Source of the DNA: Thalassiosira profunda
Lineage: Eukaryota; Bacillariophyta; Thalassiosirophyceae; Thalassiosirales; Thalassiosiraceae
Length of the DNA: 14,476 nucleotides
Direction of reading: 5' to 3'
Assembly (NCBI GenBank): GCA_036939355.1
Contig: JALLAP010000306.1
Span: 1 to 14,476 of the forward strand
The notes beneath the pieces are model-generated. The model searched no databases and was not told the origin of the DNA. It saw only the letters and a program-made list of their open reading frames with translations. Below are positions 7,806 through 14,476 of this stretch, in pieces. Position numbers and translations under genes: made by a program. Position 1 is the first letter of the stretch. Every line of letters begins with the position of its first letter.

Positions 7806-8819
7806 CACCCGAGGTATTACGGGTTTCCTTGATGAGGAGAGAGAGGCGGCGGGGTGGAGATCCTCATCGATGCGGCGGCGGGCATCCTACCAGCACCAGA
7901 TCGGTGAAATTAGAAATCCAGATCTTGCTTGCAAGTCGAGAGCTTTCCAGGGGTGGCCGCTGGCAGAAATAACGTCATCTTCTGATGATTATTATTATTC
8001 TCCCCCATAGACCGAGGCCTTTAGTGTGAGTACAAGCAAGACCACCAAGACACCTTGAAGTTGCAAGTGTGTATGACAGAGACACCCAAGACAGAGAAAA
8101 GACTGAGACAATGCACTGTGCACACTAACTACACAAGTGGACCAAAAGCCTGATTGAGGGAGGAGAGGACGGAGGACAAAAGGGACACTGACCCACTGAC
8201 CACGCACCCCCAAGAAAAGGTGGAGGGGATTTGTTACTGGCACAAATGACACAGAGACAAAACAAATGGGGAAGCTGACTGACAGACAAAGGGGAATATG
8301 CTTGCAGTAACACTTCTTTTATCTTTGTTTCCTTTTTGCTGTGGGTAAAGCCGAAGAATGAAAAGAGTGGAGTGTATTTATGTAGGCGGATGCTTTTAGA
8401 GGAAGAAGGTGTCCCGCATGCAGATATCTAGATGCTTTTTTAGGAAGAAGGTGTCCCACAGAAGTGCAAGATCTGCAGCTGCCGCGCTGAATTAATGAAG
8501 AGCGAAGTGTGTCGCTCGAGCGTCGAGCTGGAACTGCCCACCCAAAGAAGAAACTGTGTTGCTATCTTTCAGGTTGAGTTGAAACTTTAGACAAGCTGCA
8601 TTTATGAAAGGAGACCCTAAACTTTTATTCAAGTCATTTCAGGTGTGCCCAAACCTCCCGACATCCATTTCCGCCGCGCTTCGCCCTGCCCCACGCTAGC
8701 CCCACGCCACGGAGAGCACTGACGACATCCTGACGCCTGCCCACAGGCCTGAAAAACAGGTTTGGGCCTGATAGGCGCTCGTCGCTCGTCATCAGCGTTT
8801 TCAGCTTGGCTCAGAGCGC
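7806..8819. other. 1-kb gene-free region
   Basis: This region lies between the divergent four-TM gene and the DUF1995-like gene and should contain both promoters. Positions about 8040-8300 are purine-rich on the plus strand with many GACA/GACT steps. The opposite-strand frames there are low-complexity and show no recognisable domain. A 30-bp repeat pair is listed separately. I see no RNA gene. Confidence 0.5.
8389..8460 (+). repeat. Two-copy 30-bp direct repeat (42-bp period)
   Basis: Copies at 8389-8418 and 8431-8460 are identical at 27 of 30 positions and share the core GGAAGAAGGTGTCCC. They lie about 400 bp upstream of the DUF1995-like gene start. They may be a local duplication or paired regulatory sites. 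Confidence 0.8.
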
Positions 8820-10669
8820 ATGATGGCGTTGTCTCGGCGACTGACGCTTTTGATGTGCATGTGCACCGTGCTCGGTGTGGCGGATGCGTTCCACACGCCA
8901 TCAACGATTGTGCACGCTGGCGCCATCAGCAGGCCTGCACTCCGATCGACATCGGCGCCGACCGAAGTGGAGGGGACCACGAGTGGTGAATATCTAAACG
9001 AGGAGCAGCTCGCGTTCTGCAAAGCATACCTCAACGAGCATCACAAATCCGATGTGCTGTTACCTTTCACGCGCGCCTTTTCGGAACTGGGGTCCACCGC
9101 CGTCAAAAAGAATATGTGGCAGGGAGGCTCGTATTCCATCGTCGATGCAGAGGTGGTGGAGATTACGTCGGATGCGCTTTTGATAGACGCCACCGTCGAA
9201 GAGGGAGGGGAATCCAAACACAAATCCGTGTCAGTATCTCTGGACTCCGATCCAGTGGCCGGAATGGCCAAGAAGGTCTCGACGCTGCCGCAAATCGATC
9301 CGTTGCAATTGGAACATGCGTCCAAGCTACCCATCGACAACTTTTGCAGGCGAATGGCTCGGCTGTGCAACATCGTGAAAGCATACGGAGCGACTGGGAA
9401 AATGATACAGATGGGCGTTCAGCTCGGTGGGAAGGGGGTGGGGAAATTGGTGAGATTCGTGTTCCTTCCTTGCATCTAAACTGTCGGTGCTCATAGCTTA
9501 CTCGCATTGGGCGTCGCAGCACGATGATCTGTATCTCAATCAAGTTCCGCACAGTGAGTCCTTTCATGTCCCTGCAGTTTGCCTTAGTAGAGCCCACACA
9601 TCTCTATCCAATGAGACGATGCTGGGTGTCGAATGACACAGGCAGAGATGGAAGTATATCGGCACTTAATTCACTTTTCCTGGAGGGGAATGAATGCATT
9701 CTTTAATGATGGGGAGAGCAGCCCAGTGAAAAAGCGATACATCACAACATTATTGATTTACAACTCACGTGCAATTCCATTCTCCCAGATCGATATGTGC
9801 GGCAGTACTTCTACGATATGGCAGCCGATGCTGCACTCGAGGCAACGATCCTTTGCTCCAATAAACAGCTGACAAATCGAATGAAGATGACTGCACTGTT
9901 TCCTGAAATGAATCCGTCGATGGACAGCTACAGAATTGGGACTCTGTTGGAACTGGCCAGGGCCATTGCCATCAAACTGGCCGAGCAAAACCTGCGAGTC
10001 CGCGTTTGTGTACAGGGAAGTATGGGAGTTGGAATCTTCACTGGGGTACCGAAGCAGCTCAATGGCGTGCACACTCTGCTGCAAAGGATGGATTGGCAAA
10101 GTGAAGAGGGAGAGGAGAATGAAGGAATGGTTGGCGACTACGTGAACTTCGGTTTTGTCGGAAAGGACCACGTTGTGGACGGCGAAGCGCCCGATGACGT
10201 TTTCATTGTAATCTGTCCTCAAAACATGGTCGGGCTGGAATGCAGCATTATCGGTCCTTTATCAGGTGAGTGCATGGCTGCAGTGTTGAGAAGCGCGCAA
10301 TTGCAATCTTTGCTCAACTCCATATGTGCTGCAGAAATGGTAGATGCAGCGGGAGATCGGCCGGTGATTTTACTCAATCCAGATCTGACCGACAAAGTCA
10401 GCAGCCAGGGCCAGCAATCGGTACGGGGTCGTCAGCAGAGGCTGGACTTTGCCGACTCTTTTGAGACCATCTTCCAGTTTAAGAACATTTACTTCAGCGG
10501 GACAAGCTATTTCCCGATACTGGGATCTGTCGTAAAGTTGGGCCCGTTCGAGCCGTGGGTAGCGCATCAAAGAAGGGACTTGGTGAACGACGGAGGAGAG
10601 GTTTACCTGCCAATGTACTCGTCGGAGACTGTTCCTGAAAGCGAGGTGCTAATGGCGACTTTTGACTAA
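8820..10669 (+). CDS. DUF1995-like protein, probably plastid-targeted (five exons)
   Basis: Proposed exons are 8820-9449, 9497-9553, 9642-9725, 9806-10265 and 10335-10669 (521 residues). Intron 1 (47 bp) contains CTAAAC 15-20 nt before its AG, a good branch point. The N-terminus (ATG 8820 or 8823) is a signal peptide, LTLLMCMCTVLGVADA, followed by FHTPS. The ADA|F junction resembles the ASAF motif of diatom plastid import, so a plastid location is inferred. The C-terminal half resembles the DUF1995 family, with FPEMNPSMDSYRIGTLLELA, DRPVILLNPDL, QSVRGRQQRLDFADSFETI and GSVVKLGPFEPW. In plants this domain occurs in plastid proteins of unclear biochemical role. The exon 3/exon 4 junction is uncertain: the best-looking acceptor at 9788 would break the frame, so I used the AG at 9805. 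Intron 4 (10266-10334) is inferred from GTGAGT, a CTCAAC branch point and GCTGCAG. Confidence 0.75.
10266..10334 (+). other. Inferred 69-bp in-frame intron of the DUF1995-like gene
   Basis: Donor CAG|GTGAGT, branch-point-like CTCAAC and acceptor GCTGCAG bound 69 bp (23 codons) with no stop codon. Removing it turns GPLSG... into GPLSEMVDAAGDRPVILLNP, which reads better as a continuous DUF1995 core. If retained it adds 23 residues. Confidence 0.7.
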
Positions 10670-11109
10670 CTCAGCCCATCAACCAAACCTGTCCGGTGCC
10701 AGCATTTCTTGACAACAGGCGCCTTCTCTTTCCCTTCACCCTTCACCCCCGCTGCGGCTGCGTGACTTCTCGTGACGATGTCCGGGTTTCACGTGACGCT
10801 CCTCCCGTGCCGCACCACGCCGTTCAAAAGCCCCCGCGACCCCGCGCGCCGGCGGCTCCCGCCCCAGCTCTCTCGGTGATGCAGGCCTACGCCGCGGCCT
10901 CTTGAAGGCCGGCAGCTCCTGTGGCCCAGTAATCATGAATTTATTTTACTTGAAGGCCAGCAGACCCCCGCGGCTCAGCAATCATGAATTTGTTTTACTT
11001 GCAAGCCAATGCAAAGGCCATGTCACTCAGAGTATTGTAGGATCTAATTCAACAAAGAAACGAGCAATTTGCTTGATTGTGCGGCGCGTCCTACTAGTCC
11101 GTACTCCAT
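10670..11109. other. 440-bp gap between convergent genes
   Basis: The two flanking genes both end here, so only 3' UTRs and terminators are expected. The left half (10740-10910) is strongly GC-rich and contains the palindrome TCACGTGA at 10789-10796. A 69-codon open frame across it is Pro/Ala/Arg-rich and has no recognisable domain. The right half is AT-richer and holds a tandem repeat listed separately. Confidence 0.5.
10901..11007 (+). repeat. Imperfect 48-49 bp tandem repeat, two units plus a partial third
   Basis: Units at 10901-10948 and 10949-10997 both begin CTTGAAGGCC and both contain AATCATGAATTT(A/G)TTTTA. A partial third copy, CTTGCAAGCC, starts at 10998. It is 3' of both neighbouring genes. 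On the minus strand unit 1 contains AATAAA at 10945-10940, about 165 nt beyond the stop of the 11916-11110 gene; unit 2 lacks it. Confidence 0.8.
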
Positions 11110-11916
11110 CTACTCCTCGTGCTCCTCCTCCTCGACATTGACCTTGATTTGGACACCAATGAGGTAGGTTCCCCCGGCGCCGCTAACTTCGTGCCAGTAC
11201 AGACCGCATCCCTCTCCTTCGTCGTGGTCCGCGCCAGCAACAACACGGCTCATGGCAATGACGGTTCCGTGAGGCACCCGGATCGTGACACGCCGCTCAT
11301 TCTTAGTGCCTTTCTCCTTGTAGAATGTCATCAGCTTCTCCGTCAACGAGTCCCCGAGCGTAATGGGGAGGCGGAAGTCGACGTGCTTGAAGTTGTCCCG
11401 ATGGGCCGCAAAAAATCCAGCCAGGGAAGTAGGGCGTTTGTGCTTCGCCTCTTCCACGTACCACGCCACAAAAATGTCCACAATCTCGGCGTTGAACGTC
11501 CGCTCAATCCACTCCAGCAGTCGAACAAACTCGTGATGTCCGCCCAGAATTTCCCGCACGCGAATTGTGAAGGCCCGGCCGCCCGTGCCATACCACTCTC
11601 CCTTCCCCTTTTTGGCCTTGTGTTGGCTGGTGAAGATTTTGTCGTTATTGACGACCTCCGTCACGGCTGCAACGAGTTTTTCGTCGTCAAAATCGAACTT
11701 GGTAATGTAGAGCCCTTTTCCGATGAGCTCTTTCAGGAGTGCCCCGTCGGGGTTCTCACCGACGAGTCGCCTCTTCTCGTCGTTGAACATCTGCTGGACC
11801 CAATCATCAGTCTCCGCCGCTGCCTCCGTCTCAGCACCCTTCACCCCCGTCTCAGCGCCCTTCGCCTTCGCGCCCTTCCCACCCTTTTTCTTTCCGTGCT
11901 TTTTTCCGCGCCCCAT
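11110..11916 (-). CDS. Hypothetical protein with basic N-terminus and a double-stranded beta-helix-like C-terminal region
   Basis: Single exon, 268 residues, with start context CCACCATGG on the minus strand. Residues 1-35 are Lys/Gly/Ala-rich (GRGKKHGKKKGGKG) and suggest nuclear or nucleolar localisation. The centre (about 40-200) is mixed helix and strand, with WYGTGGRAFTIRVREILGG and LLEWIERTFNAEIVDIFVAW. The end has RVPHGTVIAMSR (His216) and GLYWHEVSGAGG (His242), and then an acidic tail EEEEHEE. The HGTVIAMS ... YWHE spacing is reminiscent of the second half of AlkB-like or other cupin-fold 2-oxoglutarate dioxygenases. No complete HxD...H set is evident, so this is only a hint. I do not recognise the family. 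The gene shares a short divergent promoter with the zinc-module gene at 12177. Confidence 0.7.
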   Translation of the reverse strand: MGRGKKHGKKKGGKGAKAKGAETGVKGAETEAAAETDDWVQQMFNDEKRRLVGENPDGALLKELIGKGLYITKFDFDDEKLVAAVTEVVNNDKIFTSQHKAKKGKGEWYGTGGRAFTIRVREILGGHHEFVRLLEWIERTFNAEIVDIFVAWYVEEAKHKRPTSLAGFFAAHRDNFKHVDFRLPITLGDSLTEKLMTFYKEKGTKNERRVTIRVPHGTVIAMSRVVAGADHDEGEGCGLYWHEVSGAGGTYLIGVQIKVNVEEEEHEE

Positions 11917-12176
11917 GGTGGTGAGGGGGGCAGCCGCGGCGAGAGCGGTCCACGCGTGTGGGCGGGCGCCGGGGTTTGCCGACGGTTACGGTTGGCGTTG
12001 GGAGAGTAAGCTAACTAAATACGTACAAAGTCCTCTCTACTTACGTAGCTCAGAGGTAGCTAACTTAATACGTACACAGTCCTCGCTACGTACCCCGAGC
12101 AATGCGATCGGCGTCACCGCTCGCACTCGCCCGCACTCCCTCGCGCTCCCTCCCACGCCCTCGCTTCGCGGCAGCC
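11917..12176. promoter_or_regulatory. Divergent promoter with four TACGTA palindromes in a tandem repeat
   Basis: This 260-bp gap separates two divergent starts. TACGTA occurs at 12020-12025, 12042-12047, 12069-12074 and 12087-12092. Two 32-bp blocks (12009-12040 and 12058-12089) match at 29 of 32 positions, with a 49-bp period. ACGT cores are typical targets of bZIP factors, so a bZIP-type control region for one or both genes is inferred. If the zinc-module protein starts at the ATG at 12102, the sites end 9 bp before it. Confidence 0.6.
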
Positions 12177-13945
12177 ATGCCACCAACGACGACCAAGGGC
12201 GGGGCCGTTCCGGCCGACGACGGCAGGACCGACCCGGCGGCCGGCAATGCTGACAGCAATGCCGCCGCCAGCGGCGACGGCAGCGGCGCCGGGCGCTATC
12301 CAAAGCGGAAAAGGTCCTCCGCGACCAACGGCGATCCCGACGCAGAAGGAGGGAGGCGCAGCGCCTCGGCCCAGTCCAACGGGACCGCCGCAGCCTCGAG
12401 GAAGGCCCTCACCGCTATCTCCAACGTCGAGGACAACTCCAACGTGGAGGAGGAGGGCGCCTTGACGACCTCCACCCGCCGCGGAGGGCGCGGATCCCGC
12501 CGCGCCGCCGCCACGACGAAGAGCTACGCCGAATCCTCGGACGAGTATGAGGACGAGGACGAGGACGAGGACGAGGCGCCCAGGAAGAAGTGGAGCAAGA
12601 CCGCCCGCAAGAAATCCGCGGCCGCCGCGGCCGCCGATGCAAAGGCCCCGCCGGAGGAGGCCGATGCAGGTGAGAGTTGCATGATGCATTATTCTTTGCC
12701 CGGCGAACAAAGCCGCGCCCCGTATCTCACCAACACCACTCTCTAGACGTCTCGGCGGAGGAGCTGGAGCGTGTGGGCGCGTCGAGGGACGAGCTGAATC
12801 GTCTCTCCGCCGGAGAAGCCAAGAAGGCCCTCGGCCACGACGAGTTGTACGAGGAGGAGAACGGAGGCAAAGCGGCGAAGACGACGACCACCAAGGGCAA
12901 GAAGCGGTCGTACAATGGCCGTCCTCCACCTCCTCAGGCGGTGTTGGCGCGCATCGGGCGCAACATTAACCAAGAGAAGCGGTCCATGAAGGAAGAGAAG
13001 AGCTCGGCCAAGCCAGCGGCCAAGGTCTACATGCCCCCTCCGCGCGAGAACTGCATCATCGACCCAATGGATCTGCCCGAGAAGCTCCGGAAGAAAGTCC
13101 TCTCGGTCGCGGGGAAGATTGGATACGAGGCGGCTCTCAAATCATTGGGCATCACCCGGTCTGAGTTCGGGAAGATGGGGTACAAAGGACTCGTCGACAA
13201 GACGAGGAAAGAACACGGCGTGGACGAGGCGAGCGCCAAAACGCTCATCGGGCAGGAGATTTACGCTGCAGCTCGTGCCAAGGCGAAGGAGGAGGGATCC
13301 ACTTCCAAGCTTCGCTGCCCCGAAGTGCGCTACAGGGAGACCGACTCCGAGAATTGGATCGAGCTGGAGGGCGAGTGCGGTCATGTCATTGAGGTGGGCG
13401 ACAAGACCGGAAAGGAGCAACCGGACTGGTACACGGGCGACAACTACGCGTTGGAATGTCAGAGGTATTGCTCCAAATGCAAGGCGCACAGCACTTTCCG
13501 CCCACCCGCTGTGGTCGCCGAGCGGAAGGCTGCTTCTGGCACGTACGAGTGCAAGGCGTGCAAGGTTACGACGGTCGTTCCGGATCACAGAGCGAAGTGG
13601 AACGTGAAGGCGAAGGGCGGAGGAAGGTGCACGGTGACTTGCCAGACCTGCAAAGATACCGGCAAGGGGCCCGTGAAATCGAAGCCCGGCAGGTATCGCT
13701 TCATCGAGAAGCACTGGAAGGCACCCCCTGAGATGGAACAGCAGTCCACTTCTGGCACATACCGGTGCAATGCGTGCAGTGCTACGACGGTCATTCCGGA
13801 TCACAAAGCGAAGTGGAACAAAAAGCTGAAGTGCGGAAACAGGCTCACTGCGACTTGCAAGAGCTGCAAAGTCGCCAACAGGGGGCCACGGGCCACGGAG
13901 CCCGGCCGATATGCCTTCTACGACAAGTACTGGAAGGAGTGCTAG
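12177..13945 (+). CDS. Probable nuclear protein with duplicated C-terminal zinc-binding modules (two exons)
   Basis: Exons 12177-12669 and 12747-13945 encode 563 residues. The 77-bp intron has donor GTGAGA, CTCAC/CAACAC near the 3' end and acceptor CTCTCTAG. An in-frame ATG at 12102 would add 25 residues. Residues 1-165 are low-complexity, with a likely nuclear signal RYPKRKRSS, an acidic run YEDEDEDEDE and basic KKWSKTARKK. The middle (about 275-360) is helical (LPEKLRKKVLSVAGKIGYEA). The C-terminus has two copies of a module with a 72-residue period, at about 428 and 500. Each reads SGTYxCxAC, TTVxPDHxAKWN, TCxxCK and PGRYxF. Each module has two C-x2-C pairs and probably binds one zinc. A more divergent CSKC element sits just before copy 1. 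I do not recognise the family; nucleic-acid or chromatin binding is an inference from composition. Confidence 0.8.
13535..13942 (+). repeat. Tandem 216-bp coding repeat (zinc modules)
   Basis: Copy 1 begins at 13535 and copy 2 at 13751, each at a codon for Ser in SGTY. Nucleotide similarity is high around ACGACGGTC and the following GGATCAC(A/G) segment, so the duplication is recent compared with the rest of the gene. Confidence 0.85.
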
Positions 13946-13985
13946 GCTACGACGGTCGTACCAACCAAAGAGCGAGATACCGGGT
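13929..13985 (+). pseudogene. Decayed third zinc-module fragment spanning the stop codon
   Basis: The sequence from the last codons through the TAG and beyond aligns with the interior of the zinc module. KYWKEC lies against TYRCNAC, the stop replaces the next codon, and GCTACGACGGTCGTACC then matches copies 1 and 2. With one small gap, AAAGAGCGA matches CA(C)AGAGCGA. Similarity fades after about 13981. Confidence 0.6.
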
Positions 13986-14046
13986 AACGCAACTAGAACT
14001 AGACCGGTACCATAACTCTGAGCGATGTGTTTGAATGCGACGATTG

Positions 14047-14093
14047 CTTGCTGTTCTCGGACAGCTATGTACGCTCTTGCTGTTCTTGGACAG
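14047..14093 (+). repeat. Short direct repeat, 18 bp, two copies
   Basis: CTTGCTGTTCTCGGACAG at 14047-14064 recurs at 14076-14093 with one mismatch (29-bp period). Each copy contains a weak dyad CTGT-N6-ACAG. They lie 145-190 bp upstream of the sugar-porter start and could be operator-like sites or simple duplication. Confidence 0.6.
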
Positions 14094-14101
14094 TCACGTG
14101 A
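14094..14101. promoter_or_regulatory. TCACGTGA E-box-like palindrome upstream of the sugar porter
   Basis: An 8-bp perfect palindrome with a CACGTG core (bHLH/bZIP type), directly after the 18-bp repeat pair and 137 bp before the ATG at 14238. Motif match only. Confidence 0.3.
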
Positions 14102-14237
14102 GACTTAGTTTATGGTAGTCGCGTAAGTCCCACCTCCTCAGTCCGACGCACCCCCTACGAAGCAGCTCGTCCGCGCGGCCATGTCGATGCCCGTCTAGGA
14201 CGGCATCGTCGTATCAAAACAGACGCTACGCGCAATT

Positions 14238-14476
14238 ATGGGGTGCTTTTTCGTGCAAGCCGTTCTCACCTCCTCTATAGGAGGGATCCTATTCGGTGCG
14301 TCGGTGCATGCACCGTTGAAGTTGAAGTGCTCAATGAGTATCGTAGCCCTCTGTTACACCTCATTTGATTGCATATCCGCCATGCATCTATGATCTAATT
14401 GTGTACTCCTCCTCTCATCTACAGGATACGATATGGGCGTGATCTCGGGTGCATTGCCGCTCCTCTCGGAAACATT
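14238..14476 (+). CDS. MFS sugar porter, 5' part only (runs off right edge)
   Basis: Exon 1 is 14238-14295 and exon 2 starts at 14425, with a 129-bp intron (donor GTGCGT, acceptor TCTACAG). The joined protein reads MGCFFVQAVLTSSIGGILFG and then YDMGVISGALPLLSET. GGxLFGYDxGVISGA is the signature at the end of TM1 in the sugar porter family of the major facilitator superfamily, which moves hexoses across membranes, usually by proton symport. An in-frame stop at 14196 supports the ATG at 14238, and the N-terminus before TM1 is very short. An upstream non-coding or extra coding exon cannot be excluded. The remaining eleven or so helices, and therefore substrate residues, are outside the window. 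Confidence 0.85.
14302..14315. repeat. 14-bp perfect palindrome at the 5' end of the sugar-porter intron
   Basis: CGGTGCATGCACCG starts 6 nt after the intron's first base. In the transcript its tandem halves could pair only with a second molecule or as a very tight hairpin; in DNA it could be a dimeric protein site. Confidence 0.6.

Noticed and set aside
7995..8313. Minus-strand frames rich in Leu, Ser, Pro and Cys in the gene-free region
   Set aside because: They come from a purine-rich plus strand; low-complexity, no domain, and two overlapping frames look equally protein-like.
9497..9553. Alternative exon 2 reading starting at GTCGCAG|CAC (HDDLYLNQ)
   Set aside because: It leaves a phase that fits the next exon poorly; the acceptor at 9496 is the first AG after the CTAAAC branch point and keeps phase 0 on both sides.
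11119..12009. 296-codon plus-strand open frame opposite the 268-residue protein
   Set aside because: The minus-strand reading has a good start context, natural protein composition and a defined basic/acidic layout; the plus-strand frame looks like its shadow.
12114..12929. 271-codon minus-strand open frame opposite the zinc-module gene
   Set aside because: Its composition (Arg/Gly/Ala/Leu) is the mirror of the GC-rich low-complexity coding strand; no domain is seen.
1..14476. tRNA, rRNA, CRISPR arrays, insertion sequences
   Set aside because: I looked for tRNA T-arm motifs, regularly spaced repeats, transposase motifs and terminal inverted repeats, and found none that I can support.

Overview
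The window looks like nuclear DNA of a photosynthetic stramenopile, most likely a diatom close to Thalassiosira. The genus is an inference. The supporting features are dense genes on both strands, short GT-AG introns (47 to 129 bp), a protein with a signal peptide ending in an ASAF-like motif as used for import into complex red-lineage plastids, U-box/Sel1 proteins, and a four-helix membrane protein of a type I associate with diatoms. There are no bacterial operons, RNA genes, CRISPR arrays or recognisable transposons.

Layout from left to right. (1) A divergent pair of paralogous U-box/Sel1 proteins at 776->1 (minus, runs off the left edge) and 1008->2594 (plus). The plus-strand copy has a shortened U-box and has gained three Stc1-like zinc modules. 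(2) A three-exon calcineurin-like metallophosphatase at 4705->2675 (minus), convergent with the second U-box gene. (3) FANCL, the E3 ubiquitin ligase of the Fanconi anaemia pathway, at about 4922->6646 (plus), divergent from the phosphatase. (4) A four-TM protein with a proline/arginine repeat tail at 7805->6777 (minus). (5) A 1-kb gene-free stretch with one short tandem repeat. (6) A five-exon, probably plastid-targeted DUF1995-like protein at 8820->10669 (plus). One of its introns is a multiple of three without a stop and so is hidden inside an open frame. (7) A 440-bp gene-free stretch with a 48-49 bp tandem repeat. (8) An unrecognised 268-residue protein at 11916->11110 (minus), divergent from (9) a basic/acidic, probably nuclear zinc-module protein at 12177->13945 (plus). 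The shared promoter of these two has four TACGTA sites. A decayed extra zinc module lies just after the stop codon of the second. (10) The first two exons of an MFS sugar porter at 14238->14476, cut by the right edge.

The genes do not form one pathway. Three of them (two U-box proteins and FANCL) belong to ubiquitin signalling. The rest are ordinary neighbours in a compact eukaryotic genome. The observations most worth following are the U-box/Sel1/Stc1 architecture with its damaged U-box, an intron bounded by an 8-bp direct repeat that resembles an introner insertion, and the out-of-frame-like remnant of a repeat module beyond the stop of the zinc protein.
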